Shown in pieces: positions 25,496-35,400 of a stretch of 64,000 bases of DNA. This stretch comes from Catenuloplanes atrovinosus. GTDB taxonomy: Bacteria; Actinomycetota; Actinomycetes; Mycobacteriales; Micromonosporaceae. Position 1 is the first letter of the stretch; each line of letters starts with the position of its first letter. A program made the translations under genes and the position numbers. The notes beneath the pieces are model-generated. The model did not search any database. It was given only the letters and a program-made list of their open reading frames with translations, and was not told where the DNA came from. The stretch spans positions 6,390,501 to 6,454,500 of the forward strand of contig NZ_JAVDYB010000001.1 in assembly GCF_031458235.1 (NCBI RefSeq), given 5' to 3'.

Positions 25496-26731
25496 ATGCC
25501 GCTGTTCCGCAACGCCCTCCGTGGGATCCGCGCGGCCAGTATCGAGTCCCCGGCGCTGCCGCTCACGTCGCAGACGCTCGTGGAGTGGCTGGGCGGCGCC
25601 CCGACCGCGTCTGGGGTGGCGGTCACCGAGCGCTCGTCGCTGGGCATGCCGGCCGTGTGGCGGGCCGTGAACCTGATCGCGGGCACCTCCGCCTCGCTCC
25701 CGCTGCACGCCTACCGGCAGGGCGACGGCGTCCGGATGCGCGTCGCGGCCAGCTCGCAGGCCGCGCGCCTGCTCGACACCCCGCACCCGGACCTGACGTC
25801 GTTCGAGCTGTGGGAGATCGTCTACGCGCACATCGCCCTGTGGGGCAACGCGTACCTGCGCGTGCTGCGTAACCAGCTCGGCCAGATCACCGAGCTGTGG
25901 CCGATCCACCCGGGACGGGTACGTGTCGGCCGCGAGACCGAGACCGCGACCAAGGTGTTCAGCGTGGACGGCGGCGAGGAAGAGCTGACCGAGCGCCAGA
26001 TCTTGCACATCCCCGGGTTCGGGTATGACGGCGTGTGCGGCGTCTCGCCGATCCGGCTGGCCCGCCAGGGCATCGGCTTGGCGGTCGCGGCCGAGGAGTT
26101 CGGCGCCCGACTGTTCGGCTCCGGCTCGCTGGCCACCGGCATCCTGCAGACCGAGCAGCGCCTGGAGCCGAAGCAGGCCGACGCGCTCAAGGCACGGTGG
26201 AAGGCCAAGGCGTCCGGCCTGGCCAACAGCCACGAGGCGATCGTCCTCGACGCCGGCGCGAAGTTCCAACAGCTATCGATTCCACCCGAGGACGCGCAGT
26301 TCATCGAGTCCCGGAAGTTCCAGATCGACGAGATCGCGCGCATGTTCGGCGTGCCCCCGCACATGCTGATGCAGACCGACAAGTCGACTAGCTGGGGCAC
26401 CGGGATCGAGCAGCAGTCCATCGGGTTCGTGGTTTACACGCTGCGCCCGTGGCTGACCCGCGTCGAGCAGCGTGTCTCGCGACTGCTCAACCCCCATGCC
26501 GTGTACGCGCGCTACTCCGTCGAGGGCCTGCTGCGTGGCGACTCCGCCCAGCGATCCGCGTTCTACCGCGAGATGTGGGGCATCGGCGCCTTCTCCACCA
26601 ACGACGTGCGCCGGCTGGAGGACGAGCCGCCGGTCGAGGGTGGCGACGTGCGCTACCGGCCGCTCAACATGGGCGTCCTCGGCCAGGACGACGCGCCCAC
26701 CATCGCCGAGGAGGCACCCGTCGATGCCTAA
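25496..26731 (+). CDS. HK97-family portal protein
   Basis: 411 aa. Forms the dodecameric channel for DNA entry at the capsid vertex. Typical family blocks: VTERSSLGMPAVWRAVNLIAG (about 40-60), YAHIALWGNAYLRVLRN, ILHIPGFGYDGVCGVSPI, and FGVPPHMLMQTDKSTSWGTGIEQQ. Strong ribosome site GAGAGGAGG. Overlaps the protease gene by 8 bp. Confidence 0.95.
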   Translation: MPLFRNALRGIRAASIESPALPLTSQTLVEWLGGAPTASGVAVTERSSLGMPAVWRAVNLIAGTSASLPLHAYRQGDGVRMRVAASSQAARLLDTPHPDLTSFELWEIVYAHIALWGNAYLRVLRNQLGQITELWPIHPGRVRVGRETETATKVFSVDGGEEELTERQILHIPGFGYDGVCGVSPIRLARQGIGLAVAAEEFGARLFGSGSLATGILQTEQRLEPKQADALKARWKAKASGLANSHEAIVLDAGAKFQQLSIPPEDAQFIESRKFQIDEIARMFGVPPHMLMQTDKSTSWGTGIEQQSIGFVVYTLRPWLTRVEQRVSRLLNPHAVYARYSVEGLLRGDSAQRSAFYREMWGIGAFSTNDVRRLEDEPPVEGGDVRYRPLNMGVLGQDDAPTIAEEAPVDA

Positions 26732-27518
26732 GCAGTACCGGTTCCGCGGCTCCATCGAGCCCACCGCCGCGGTCAAGCGCCCGGTCCGCGCCGAGGTGGT
26801 CACCTCCACCGAGGGCGCCGTGGGCAAGATGCACCTCGACGACGTCATCGACTCGTGGGGCGGGTTCTGGGGCGTCTCCGCCAAGGAGGTCAACGCCGCG
26901 CTCGCCGAACTCGGCGACGTCGACGAGATCCACCTGCACATCAACTCCCCGGGCGGCGAGGTCTACGAGGGCGTCGCCATCCTCAACGCGCTCCGCCGGC
27001 ACCCGGCCACGGTCACCGCGATCGTCGACGGCCTCGCCGCGTCCGCCGCGAGCTTCATCGCCGTCGGCGCCGACCGGACGATCATGGGCCGCAACACTGA
27101 GCTGATGATCCACGACGCGTGGGGCATCGAGATCGGCCCGGCCGCGGACATGCACGCCATGGGCGACCGGCTCGACAAGCTCTCCGACAACATCGCCTCG
27201 ATGTACGCGGAGAAGGCCGGCGGCGACCTGGCCGCCTGGCGCGCGCTGATGCTCGCCGAGACCTGGTACTCCGCCGAGGAAGCGGTCGCCGCAGGCCTCG
27301 CCGACGAGATCGAAGGCACCGACACCGCCGACAACGAAATCGTGGCGGCCGCGTTCGACCTCTCGGTGTTCAAGCGCACCGGCCGGGCCGCAGCCCCGGC
27401 GCCCGCCCCAGCGGCCCCCACGCGAACCGATCCGGCCGCCGACGCGAGCGACTACGCGCGCCGGCACGCCCAGCACCGGCACCAGCTCGCCGCCGGTCGC
27501 CACCGGCTCCCCGCCTGA
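26724..27518 (+). CDS. ClpP-like prohead protease
   Basis: 264 aa. Serine protease that trims capsid and scaffold during head maturation. ClpP fold motifs: INSPGGEVYEG (about 74), GLAASAASFIA with nucleophile S107, and LMIHDAWG with H130. A proline/alanine-rich tail follows residue 220. Lies between portal and capsid, as in HK97-type clusters. Confidence 0.93.
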   Translation: MPKQYRFRGSIEPTAAVKRPVRAEVVTSTEGAVGKMHLDDVIDSWGGFWGVSAKEVNAALAELGDVDEIHLHINSPGGEVYEGVAILNALRRHPATVTAIVDGLAASAASFIAVGADRTIMGRNTELMIHDAWGIEIGPAADMHAMGDRLDKLSDNIASMYAEKAGGDLAAWRALMLAETWYSAEEAVAAGLADEIEGTDTADNEIVAAAFDLSVFKRTGRAAAPAPAPAAPTRTDPAADASDYARRHAQHRHQLAAGRHRLPA

Positions 27519-27609
27519 CGCACTCCCAGCGTAAGCACCACCACTTCAGCAGCCGCTGCCCGACGTGGGCCGGCGGCTCTTCCGCATGCCCACGGAGAGG
27601 AACACGAGC

Positions 27610-28860
27610 ATGCCGACACTTCAGGACCTCCGCGAGCAGCGGGCGAACATCTGGTCCCAGATGACCGAGATCATGGACCGGACCGGCAACGCGCCGTCCG
27701 GCGAGGACGCCGCCGCGTACGACCGCGCCGAGAAGGAACTCGACCAGATCGGCGCCCAGATCGAGCGCGGCGAGCGCCACGAGGCGCAGGCCCGCAGCCT
27801 CAACCGCGTCGACCGCACAGGCGTCGTGCCCGCCGGCGGCGACGAGTCCGAGGACGGCGAGGGCGACGTCGAGCGGTACACCAACGTGTTCCGCGCCTTC
27901 CTCCGCGACGGCCTGGACGAAATGCCGCGCGAGGACCGGCAGTTCATGCGCTCCCGGTTCGTCGCCAACCCCAAGAACGCCGCCGGAGTCGGCACCGGCT
28001 CGGCCGGCGGCTACGCGGTCCCGCCAGCGTTCCGGGACATCTTCATCGAGACGATGAAGATGTACGGCCCGATGCTCAACGAGGCCGAGATCATCGAAAC
28101 GGCGACCGGCGCGAACCTGCCCTGGCCGACCAACGACGACACCGGCAACGTCGGCGCGCTGCTGGCCGAGAACACCCAGGTGACCGAGCAGGACGTCACC
28201 CTCGGCACCGCCAGCCTCGACGCGTACATGTACACGTCCAAGCTCGTTCGCGTCAGCCTTCAGCTACTTCAGGACCGGCCCGACTTCGACACGTGGCTCG
28301 CCCGCAAGCTCGGCGAGCGCATCGGCCGGATCCTCAACGCCCACTTCACGACCGGCACCGGCACCTCTCAGCCGGACGGCATCGTCACCTCCGCCACCGT
28401 GGGCGTGACCGGCACCGGCAGCTTCGCCACCACGGGCGGCATCGCCGGCGACAACCTCATCGACCTCGTCGAGGCGCTCGACCCGGCCTACGGCGCGTCG
28501 AACAACCTGAAGTTCATGGGCAACCAGTCCGTCCGCAAGGCGGTCCGGAAGCTCAAGGACGGCCAGGGCCGGTACATGTGGGAGATCAGCCTCCAGAACG
28601 GCGTCCCCGACTCGCTGCTGGGCTACCCGTTCCTCGTCAACAACGACATGGCCGCGCTCGCCGCGTCCTCGAAGTCGCTGCTGTTCGGCGACATCCGCGA
28701 GGCGTACGTCGCCCGGATCGTCCGCGAGCTGACCACCATGCGGCTCGCCGAGCGGTACGCCGACTACCTGCAGGTCGGTTTCCTGGCGTTCGAGCGCGCC
28801 GACGGCACCATGCAGAACGCCAACGCCGTCCGGGTCTTCCAGACCACCGCCACCGCCTGA
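27610..28860 (+). CDS. HK97-fold major capsid protein
   Basis: 416 aa from ATG 27610 (ribosome site GGAGAGGA). Residues 1-100 form a coiled-coil delta/scaffold domain (LREQRANIWSQMTEIMD ... YDRAEKELDQIGAQIERGE). The mature shell probably starts near GTGSAGGYAVPPAFRD. The P- and A-domain patterns (LVRVSLQLLQDRPDFDTWLA, LLGYPFLVNNDM, LLFGDIREAYVAR) are typical. The protease upstream would remove the N-terminal domain. Confidence 0.95.
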   Translation: MPTLQDLREQRANIWSQMTEIMDRTGNAPSGEDAAAYDRAEKELDQIGAQIERGERHEAQARSLNRVDRTGVVPAGGDESEDGEGDVERYTNVFRAFLRDGLDEMPREDRQFMRSRFVANPKNAAGVGTGSAGGYAVPPAFRDIFIETMKMYGPMLNEAEIIETATGANLPWPTNDDTGNVGALLAENTQVTEQDVTLGTASLDAYMYTSKLVRVSLQLLQDRPDFDTWLARKLGERIGRILNAHFTTGTGTSQPDGIVTSATVGVTGTGSFATTGGIAGDNLIDLVEALDPAYGASNNLKFMGNQSVRKAVRKLKDGQGRYMWEISLQNGVPDSLLGYPFLVNNDMAALAASSKSLLFGDIREAYVARIVRELTTMRLAERYADYLQVGFLAFERADGTMQNANAVRVFQTTATA

Positions 28861-28898
28861 GCCAGCCCGACCGGCTCCGTCTGAGAAAGGACGGCACG

Positions 28899-29303
28899 AT
28901 GCCCGAGACCCCGAGCAAGTCCACGACCGCGGCGAAGACGACCACAGCCCCAGCCGCTGCCGGAAACACCGCCGTACCGGCGCACGGCGACCGTGACCGC
29001 GTCGCGATGCTGTCGCTGCGCGCCGACGGCACCCCCGACCAGCACCGGCCGGAGATCATCGGCGATCGGGAGTTCGCGCTCGCCGCGACCCGCGAGCAGT
29101 TCACCCAGCAGGCGGTCTCCGCCGTCGACCAGCGCGAGCGCGCCGCAACCGACCCGGTCGCCGAGACTGTCGAGCAGGACCCGGCCATCGCGAAGCTGCA
29201 GGAGGCGCACCAGGCCGCCGCCACCGCGGCCGAGGCCGCCGCGCAGGCCACCGTCGACGCGCTCCTCGTCGGCGGCGACGCGCCGAGCAAGACCAGCAAG
29301 TAG
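28899..29303 (+). CDS. Hypothetical protein after capsid
   Basis: 134 aa. Thr/Ala/Pro-rich start, then a helical alanine/glutamate-rich region (EAHQAAATAAEAAAQATVDAL). Could be a decoration or head-completion protein by position; sequence does not decide. Confidence 0.65.
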   Translation: MPETPSKSTTAAKTTTAPAAAGNTAVPAHGDRDRVAMLSLRADGTPDQHRPEIIGDREFALAATREQFTQQAVSAVDQRERAATDPVAETVEQDPAIAKLQEAHQAAATAAEAAAQATVDALLVGGDAPSKTSK

Positions 29304-29375
29304 CAGCGGCGGGCCGGCGCATCCGTTCGCCGGCCCCGCCGCGCACATCCGCATCGAGACCACGAAGGAGTGCGG

Positions 29376-29927
29376 GTGGCCGCCGTAACCCTCGACGCCG
29401 TCAAACGGCACCTCAACATCACCGGCGACGCGGCCGACGCCGAGCTGCCCACGTTCATCGCGACCGCGCAGGCGATGGTCGAGGAACTGGTCGGCCCGAT
29501 CTCGCCGGTCGAGATCGTCGGCGAGCGCCACACCAGCGGCACCTGCCAGGTATGGCTGCACCGCACCCCGGTGCTGACGGTCGTCTCGGTCGCCGAGCGC
29601 ACCGGCGGCACCTCGACGCCGCTCGACCCGGCCGCCTACTTCCTCGACCCGGACGACGGCTCCCTCACGCGCGAGGGCTACGCCGGCGCGCGGTTCGGCG
29701 GGTCGCTGCTGCTGGTCACGTACGAGGCGGGCCGCGACCCGGTCCCGCCGGGCCTGCAGTGGGCGATCATGGAGCTGACCGCGCACCTGTGGCGCTCCAC
29801 CCAGGCGCAGCGCGGCGGCCGGGCCCGGACCGACACGCTCGACGCCACCACCGGCGCCGCGTTCGGCATGCCGAACCGCGTCAGGGACGCGCTCACCCCC
29901 TGGCTGCTGCCTGCGGCGGTGGCCTGA
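29376..29927 (+). CDS. Head-tail connector (gp6-like)
   Basis: 183 aa from GTG 29376, set by AAGGAG. Opens with VTLDAVKRHLNITGDAADAELPTFIATAQAMVEEL-type helices characteristic of phage gp6/connector proteins, then YEAGRDPVPPGLQWAIMELTAHLWRSTQ. It would form the adaptor ring beneath the portal. Confidence 0.85.
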   Translation: MAAVTLDAVKRHLNITGDAADAELPTFIATAQAMVEELVGPISPVEIVGERHTSGTCQVWLHRTPVLTVVSVAERTGGTSTPLDPAAYFLDPDDGSLTREGYAGARFGGSLLLVTYEAGRDPVPPGLQWAIMELTAHLWRSTQAQRGGRARTDTLDATTGAAFGMPNRVRDALTPWLLPAAVA

Positions 29928-30406
29928 TGCCTGCCGCGTTCACCACCGTCCCGGACGTGCTGCTCGCCCTGGTCCAGCTCGGCCAGACCGTCCTGCCGGC
30001 CGTGCACGTCTACGACGGCGCGCCCGAGTCCGAGACCGACGAGGACGAGTTCCTCTCGGTCGGCTTCTCCCGCGACGAGGACGACGCGTCCGTCGACGGT
30101 GAGTCCGTGGACGCCGGGAACCGCACCTCGGCGGAGACGTACGCGGTGCACTGCATCTTGTCCGTCGCGACCGGCGACAGCGGGCCCGCGGCGGTCGCTG
30201 ACCGGCGCGCCCGGTGCGCGCAACTGTTCGGCGCCTACGCCTCCGCGATCCGCGCCGATCCGTCGCTCGGCGGTGTGCTCGTCGCCGGCGCCCGCGCGGA
30301 CGTCGCGTCGTTCGCCTGGATCTACGGGCCGACGCAGACCGCCGGCACCTACGCCGAGGTGGAGTTCGACATCGCCGTGCAGGCGTCTTACCTCGGCATG
30401 CCGTAG
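29927..30406 (+). CDS. Tail completion/terminator-like protein
   Basis: 159 aa, TGATG coupling with the connector gene. Position and pattern (VPDVLLALVQLGQTVLPAVHVYDGAP near the start, AEVEFDIAVQASYLGMP at the end) resemble tail terminator proteins of siphoviruses. Confidence 0.6.
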   Translation: MPAAFTTVPDVLLALVQLGQTVLPAVHVYDGAPESETDEDEFLSVGFSRDEDDASVDGESVDAGNRTSAETYAVHCILSVATGDSGPAAVADRRARCAQLFGAYASAIRADPSLGGVLVAGARADVASFAWIYGPTQTAGTYAEVEFDIAVQASYLGMP

Positions 30407-30445
30407 CCCCGGCGCCCGGCGGCGCCGTTCCTCGAGGAGCCGTCC

Positions 30446-30772
30446 GTGGCGTCCAGGTTCGACGTGCGAGACACCAGGTCGATCACCCGCTACTACCGCC
30501 GCGAGCTGCTGCGCGAGATGCGCCGGGAGGCCCGGCGGGTGCGCAAGGCCGTGGTCGCCGCGGCACCGAAACGCACCGGCACCCTCCGCCGCAAGATCAA
30601 GATCCGCGCCGGTTGGGACGCGCATGGACCGTTCGCCCGGATCACGACCACGGCCCGGCGAGACACGACCTCGGCCCGCACCGGCCGCCGCACCCGCTTC
30701 CGGTACGGACTCGCGATCCAGCAAAAGGACCACTACCTGCAACGCGGCTTGCAACGCACGCCGCGGCGATGA
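30446..30772 (+). CDS. HK97 gp10-like head-tail joining protein
   Basis: 108 aa, GTG start, ribosome site CGAGGAG. Very basic, with VVAAAPKRTGTLRRKIKI, the signature of the gp10/tail-component family (AP.rTG.L). Function in head-tail joining is known for the family. Confidence 0.8.
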   Translation: MASRFDVRDTRSITRYYRRELLREMRREARRVRKAVVAAAPKRTGTLRRKIKIRAGWDAHGPFARITTTARRDTTSARTGRRTRFRYGLAIQQKDHYLQRGLQRTPRR

Positions 30773-30790
30773 CACACGAAAGGAACTGGG

Positions 30791-31057
30791 ATGACGCAGC
30801 CCACCGGCGCCACGCCGACGGCGCCCGCCCCTGACGCCGCGGCACGCGAGCACCTGGCGGAGCAGGCCAAGGAATACGGCACCTACGTGGCCACGACCGA
30901 CATCTACGTCGGCATGGCGCTGGCCTACCGGGAAGGAGACCCGGTCCCGGTCAGCAACGTCGAGGCCCACGGCTACGAGAAGAACGGCCTGGTCGCCAAG
31001 ACCGGCACGAAGGCCGCCGCGGTCGCCGCGGGCACGGCCGAGAAGGGCGGTAAGTGA
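30791..31057 (+). CDS. Small hypothetical structural-operon protein
   Basis: 88 aa, ribosome site AAAGGAAC. Beta-rich core YVATTDIYVGMALAYREGDPVPVSNVE; similar small proteins occur just before the tail tube gene in actinophages. Role unknown. Confidence 0.65.
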   Translation: MTQPTGATPTAPAPDAAAREHLAEQAKEYGTYVATTDIYVGMALAYREGDPVPVSNVEAHGYEKNGLVAKTGTKAAAVAAGTAEKGGK

Positions 31058-31635
31058 TGCCGACGACCGCAACCCCGAACGTCCTCACCGACCCCGGCTA
31101 CCTGTTCTGGGCGCCGCTCGGATCGTCTGAGCCGACGAACACCGTCGCCGCGTCGAAGTTCACCGACTCCTGGCCGGTCGCGTGGGTCAGCCTCGGCGCA
31201 ACCGAGGACGGCTCCGAGTTCAACTACGAGACCTCGGTGGAGCCGGTCACCGCAGCCGAGTTCTTCGACCCGATCAAGTACGCGACCACCGAGCGGTCCG
31301 GCAACATCAGCTTCACGCTGGTCGACTGGACGCTCGCCAACCTCAAGCGGGTCCTCAACGGCGGCACGCTGACCGTCGTGTCCGGCACCGGCGCGACCAC
31401 GCTGTCCAGCTACACGCCGCCCGCGCCCGGCTCCGAGATCCGATCGATGATCGGCTGGGAGTCGCTGGACAACACGGTCCGGGTGATCTGCTACCAGACG
31501 CTCAACTCCGGGTCGATCGCCTCGGCCTTCAAGAAGGCGCCGGACAAGGCGGGTTTCGCCTGCCAGTTCAACTTCGAGACGCCCGCGGGCGGCAACCCGT
31601 TCAAGATCTACACCGCGGGGGTGGCCCGTGGCTAG
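31057..31635 (+). CDS. Major tail tube protein
   Basis: 192 aa, TGATG coupling with the previous gene. Features of phage tail tube proteins: VLTDPGYLFWAPLGSSEPTN start, EDGSEFNYETSVEPVTAAE, and alternating beta strands. Position before the chaperone and tape-measure genes fits. Confidence 0.85.
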   Translation: MPTTATPNVLTDPGYLFWAPLGSSEPTNTVAASKFTDSWPVAWVSLGATEDGSEFNYETSVEPVTAAEFFDPIKYATTERSGNISFTLVDWTLANLKRVLNGGTLTVVSGTGATTLSSYTPPAPGSEIRSMIGWESLDNTVRVICYQTLNSGSIASAFKKAPDKAGFACQFNFETPAGGNPFKIYTAGVARG

Positions 31636-32191
31636 CCTCGGCAGCTTCGGGCGCAAGCGCGAGCCGCTCGACCTGGACTTCGACTTCTTCGGCGAGACCA
31701 TCCGGGTCCACCCGATGTCCTCGGACCTGGTCGAGCTGGACTTCCTGGAGAAGGCGCAGAGCCTCGACCTCGCCGACCTCGACCTGACCGCCGAGCTGAC
31801 GCCCGAGAACATGGCCCGGATGTCGCAGGCCGCCCGCGTCGCGGCCGACATGGCGATGGGTTCGGTGCGCCAGATCATCCACCCGGACGACTGGGAGCTG
31901 TTCAAGGCGACCGCGATCGCCAACGGCCAGAACCTCCAAGACCTCATGGAGGTGCAGCGAGGGCTCGTGGAGGCGATCGCGGGTTTCCCTACTGGGCCGT
32001 CGTCCGGCTCTTCCAGTGGTGCCGAGACCACTGGGCCGAAGTCCGCGGCCGACTCATCCTCGCCGGCACCGACGGCGCCGACGCTCTCCCAGCCGGCTAT
32101 CCAGGCCCTGCGCCAGCTAGGCGACCGGCCGGACCTTCAGGTCGCGGTGCTGCACGCGGACACCGCCCGCGAGGTTCCGGCCTCGGCATAG
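31628..32191 (+). CDS. Tail assembly chaperone, zero-frame product (gpG-like)
   Basis: 187 aa. Start LGSFGRKREPLDLDFDFFGETIRVHP is typical of actinophage tail chaperones; the middle is helical and the tail Ser/Pro-rich. The gene contains a slippery heptamer at 31981-31987, and an open -1 frame continues to 32415, so two products are expected: this one and a longer fusion. Precedes the tape measure, whose folding it assists. Confidence 0.85.
   Translation: MASLGSFGRKREPLDLDFDFFGETIRVHPMSSDLVELDFLEKAQSLDLADLDLTAELTPENMARMSQAARVAADMAMGSVRQIIHPDDWELFKATAIANGQNLQDLMEVQRGLVEAIAGFPTGPSSGSSSGAETTGPKSAADSSSPAPTAPTLSQPAIQALRQLGDRPDLQVAVLHADTAREVPASA
31981..31987 (+). other. -1 programmed frameshift site GGGTTTC
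   Basis: Zero-frame codons read GCG GGT TTC, giving G GGT TTC, an X XXY YYZ heptamer. It lies at codons 118-120 of the tail chaperone gene. This is the standard location and type of site for tail assembly chaperones. The -1 frame is open from here to 32415. Confidence 0.8.
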
Positions 32192-32415
32192 CCGCGCTCT
32201 GCGCGATCGCCTACGTCATCCAGCTCGACGAACTCAAGAGCCAGGTCGGCACGGCAACGCTCGCCGCCGTGCTGGCCCGCGCCAACGGCGGCACCGTCGA
32301 CATCCCGGACCTCGACCAGGCCATCGCCAGGTTCAACACCGCACTCGCCGCAGTGCCGGAGCAGGTCGCCGACCGCGACCGACACACCCTGCTCACGGCC
32401 CTCGGGCTGCGCTAA
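31987..32415 (+). CDS. Tail assembly chaperone -1 frame extension (gpT-like part of the fusion)
   Basis: About 142 codons open in the -1 frame after the slippery site, starting PYWAVVRLFQWCRDHWAEVRG and ending LTALGLR. It has no start codon of its own near the beginning, so expression needs the shift. Codon bias is good at about 31987-32090 and from 32192 on. Between these, the zero frame has the better bias. It ends 12 bp before the tape-measure start. Confidence 0.7.
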   Translation, partial: PYWAVVRLFQWCRDHWAEVRGRLILAGTDGADALPAGYPGPAPARRPAGPSGRGAARGHRPRGSGLGIAALCAIAYVIQLDELKSQVGTATLAAVLARANGGTVDIPDLDQAIARFNTALAAVPEQVADRDRHTLLTALGLR

Positions 32416-32427
32416 CGGAGGTGACCC

Positions 32428-35400
32428 GTGGGGAAGACCCTTGCCGACGGATACCTCGAACTGCGGCTCGACGAGGGCAAGTTCGACCCGGAGCTGCGCG
32501 CGGCGCTCAAGAAGGTGCCGTTCAAGGCTCACGGGCAAAAGGCCGGCCGCGAACTCGGCGACGGCCTGGTGAAGGGCTTCGGCGACCGGGGCAGCGCGCT
32601 CGCCACGGTCGCCGCCACCACGGCCGCGCGCCTGACCCTGATGGGCTCCGCGGCCGCCGCGGCAGCGCCCGGCCTCGCCCAGCTCACCGCGGCGCTGCTG
32701 CCCGCCGCCGGCGCCGCGGCGGCGCTGCCGGCCGCGCTGCTCGCGGTCAAGGCCGCCACCGCCACGGTGAAGGTCGCCGTCATGGGCGTCAGCGACGCGA
32801 TCGAGGCCGGCTTCACCGGATCCGCCGAGGACGCGAAGGAGGCGCTCGACAGCCTTCCGCCGGGCGCCCGCACCTTCGCCGCCAGCATCCTCCAGGTCAA
32901 AACCCAGCTCGTCGGGTTGCAGGCGACCATCGCCAACCGGTTCTTCCAGCCACTCAACGACGACATGACCACGGCGACCCGCACGCTGACCCCGCTCGGC
33001 CAGCAAGTGGTGCCCGGCCTGGCCGGCGCGCTCGGCGGCCTGGCCGAGGAGGCGCTGCGGGCGTCGGTGAGCGGCCGCGCACTGGCCGGGCTGCGCGCGC
33101 TGTTCGACAACACCACCGCCGGCGTCAACGAGCTGCGCGCCGCGATCGGCCCGCTGACGGCGTCGTTCGGCGCACTGCTGTCCTCCACCTCCCCGATCCT
33201 CAAGCAGCTCAGCGCGGACGTCGCCGCAGTCGGCATCCGGCTCGCCACCCTCGTGACGTCGGCGGCCGACACCGGCCGGCTCGCAGAATGGCTGCAGGGC
33301 GGCCTGGACACGCTGAGCGTGCTCGGCGGCATCGTCCAGAACGTCGGCGGGATCTTCACCACCGTCTACGCCGCGGCCACCGCGGACTCCGGCGGCCTGC
33401 TGCAGAACATCCAGGCCCTGACCGGGCAGACCGCGACGTTCCTGCAGTCGGCCGAAGGACAGACCGGCCTGGCCACCCTGTTCAGCACGCTCGGCATCCT
33501 GGGCGACGCGCTACGGACCTCTCTGGTCACGGTGCTCCCCGCGGTCGCCGAGTCCGCGGCCACGGCCGCACCGGCAGTCGCCGGGCTGGCACCGTCGTTC
33601 ACCAACCTGGTCATCGCGGCCACGCCCCTACTGACCCTCTTCACCGAGCTGGCCGTCTCCGCCCTCACCTCCGTCACCCCCGCGATCCAGAGCCTGACGC
33701 AGTGGATGCGGGACAACGAGACCGCGGTGAAGGCGACCGCGATCGCCGTGGGCACCGCGGTTCTCGCGATCAAAGGCTACGAGCTGTGGACCAAGGCCGC
33801 CACGATCGCGACCACGGCATGGACCGTCGCCCAGAACATCGCCGCCGCGGCGTCACGGATCTGGACCGGCGTCCAGTGGGCGCTCAACGTCGCCATGGCC
33901 GCCAACCCCCTCGGCCTCGTGGTGGCCGCAGTCGTCGCGCTGGTCGCCGCGATCGTCATCGCGTACAAGAACTCCGAGACGTTCCGGAACATCGTCCAGA
34001 AGGCCTGGGAAGGCATTCAAGCCGCGGTCTCGTGGGCCTGGAACAACGTGATCCAGCCCGCCGTGCAAGCCATGGTCTCGTTCTTCCAGACCCACGTCAT
34101 GCCCGTCGTGATGTCCCTCTGGAACAACGTCTTCAAGCCCGCCTTCGAGGGCATCGCCTGGGCCGTCCAGGCAGCCTGGGTGCTGATCCAGATCTACCTC
34201 GGCGCCATGCGCATGTACCTCACCAACGTGATCATCCCGGTGATCAAGTTCCTGTGGGAGAACGTCTTCAAGCCGTACTTCGGCTTCATCGCCGCCTACG
34301 TCCGGTTCGTCTGGGAGAACGTGATCAGGCCGACCTGGAACGCGATGAAGAGCGCCTGGTCCGCCCTCGGCGACGGCATCAGGTGGGTCTGGGAGCGCGG
34401 CATCCGGCCGGCCTTCGAGGCGCTCGGCGGCTTCATCCAGGACAAGGTGAAGCCCGCCTTTGACAAGGGCGTCGAGGGAATCCGGGGCGCCTGGGACAAG
34501 GTGAAGGAGGCCGCGAAGGTCCCGGTGCGGTTCGTGGTCAACAGCGTGATCAACCCGCTGGTCAGCGGCATCAACAGCGTCGCGCAGTTCGTCGGCGTGA
34601 AGGACCGGATCCCGCTGATCCAGGGCTTCGCCGACGGCGGCCAGATCCCCGGCGCGCCGAGCCGGCGTGACAACCGGCTCGCGGTCGGCCCGAACGGGCT
34701 GATCAAGGTCGCGTCCGGCGAGTTCATCACCAACACCGCGAGCACACTGGCCAACCTGCCGATCCTGCGCGCGATCAACGCCAAGCGCGGCCGGGTCACC
34801 CGCCGCGACCTCACGCCGTACCTCGACGGACGCGAGGACGGCGGCCCGATCGGCTCAGGCGTCGGCGACTTCTTCAAGAGGATCGTCGATGGCGCGCAGG
34901 GGATCGGCGAGTTCATCAGCAACCCGCGGGCCGCACTGCAGTCGCTCGCCGCCGGCCTGTTCGCCAAGATCCCGGCGGCCGGCCGGGTCGGCGCGCTGGT
35001 GCGCGGTATGGGCGACCGAATGGTGAGCTGGGTCGGCCAGTGGCTGACCGACAAGGTCAACGGTGGTGACACCGGCGGCATCGGCAACCGGCCGATCCTC
35101 GGCGGCTGGCAGGGCATGCAGCGGCTCATCGCGGGCCGCTTCCCCAACCTCGGCCTGATCTCCGGATTCCGGCCGGGCTCGCGCACCCTGTACGGCGACC
35201 TGGACATGCACTCCCAGGGCCGGGCCGTCGACTACCCGCCGAACCGCGCACTGGCACAGTGGATCAAGGCGAACTACGGCGCCCGCACCCGCGAGCTGAT
35301 CACCCCGTGGAACGACCTCAACCTGTGGAACGGCAAGCCGTACCACTACACCGGCGACATCTTCGCCCAGCACGCCGGCACCGGCCGGTTCGCTGGCAAC

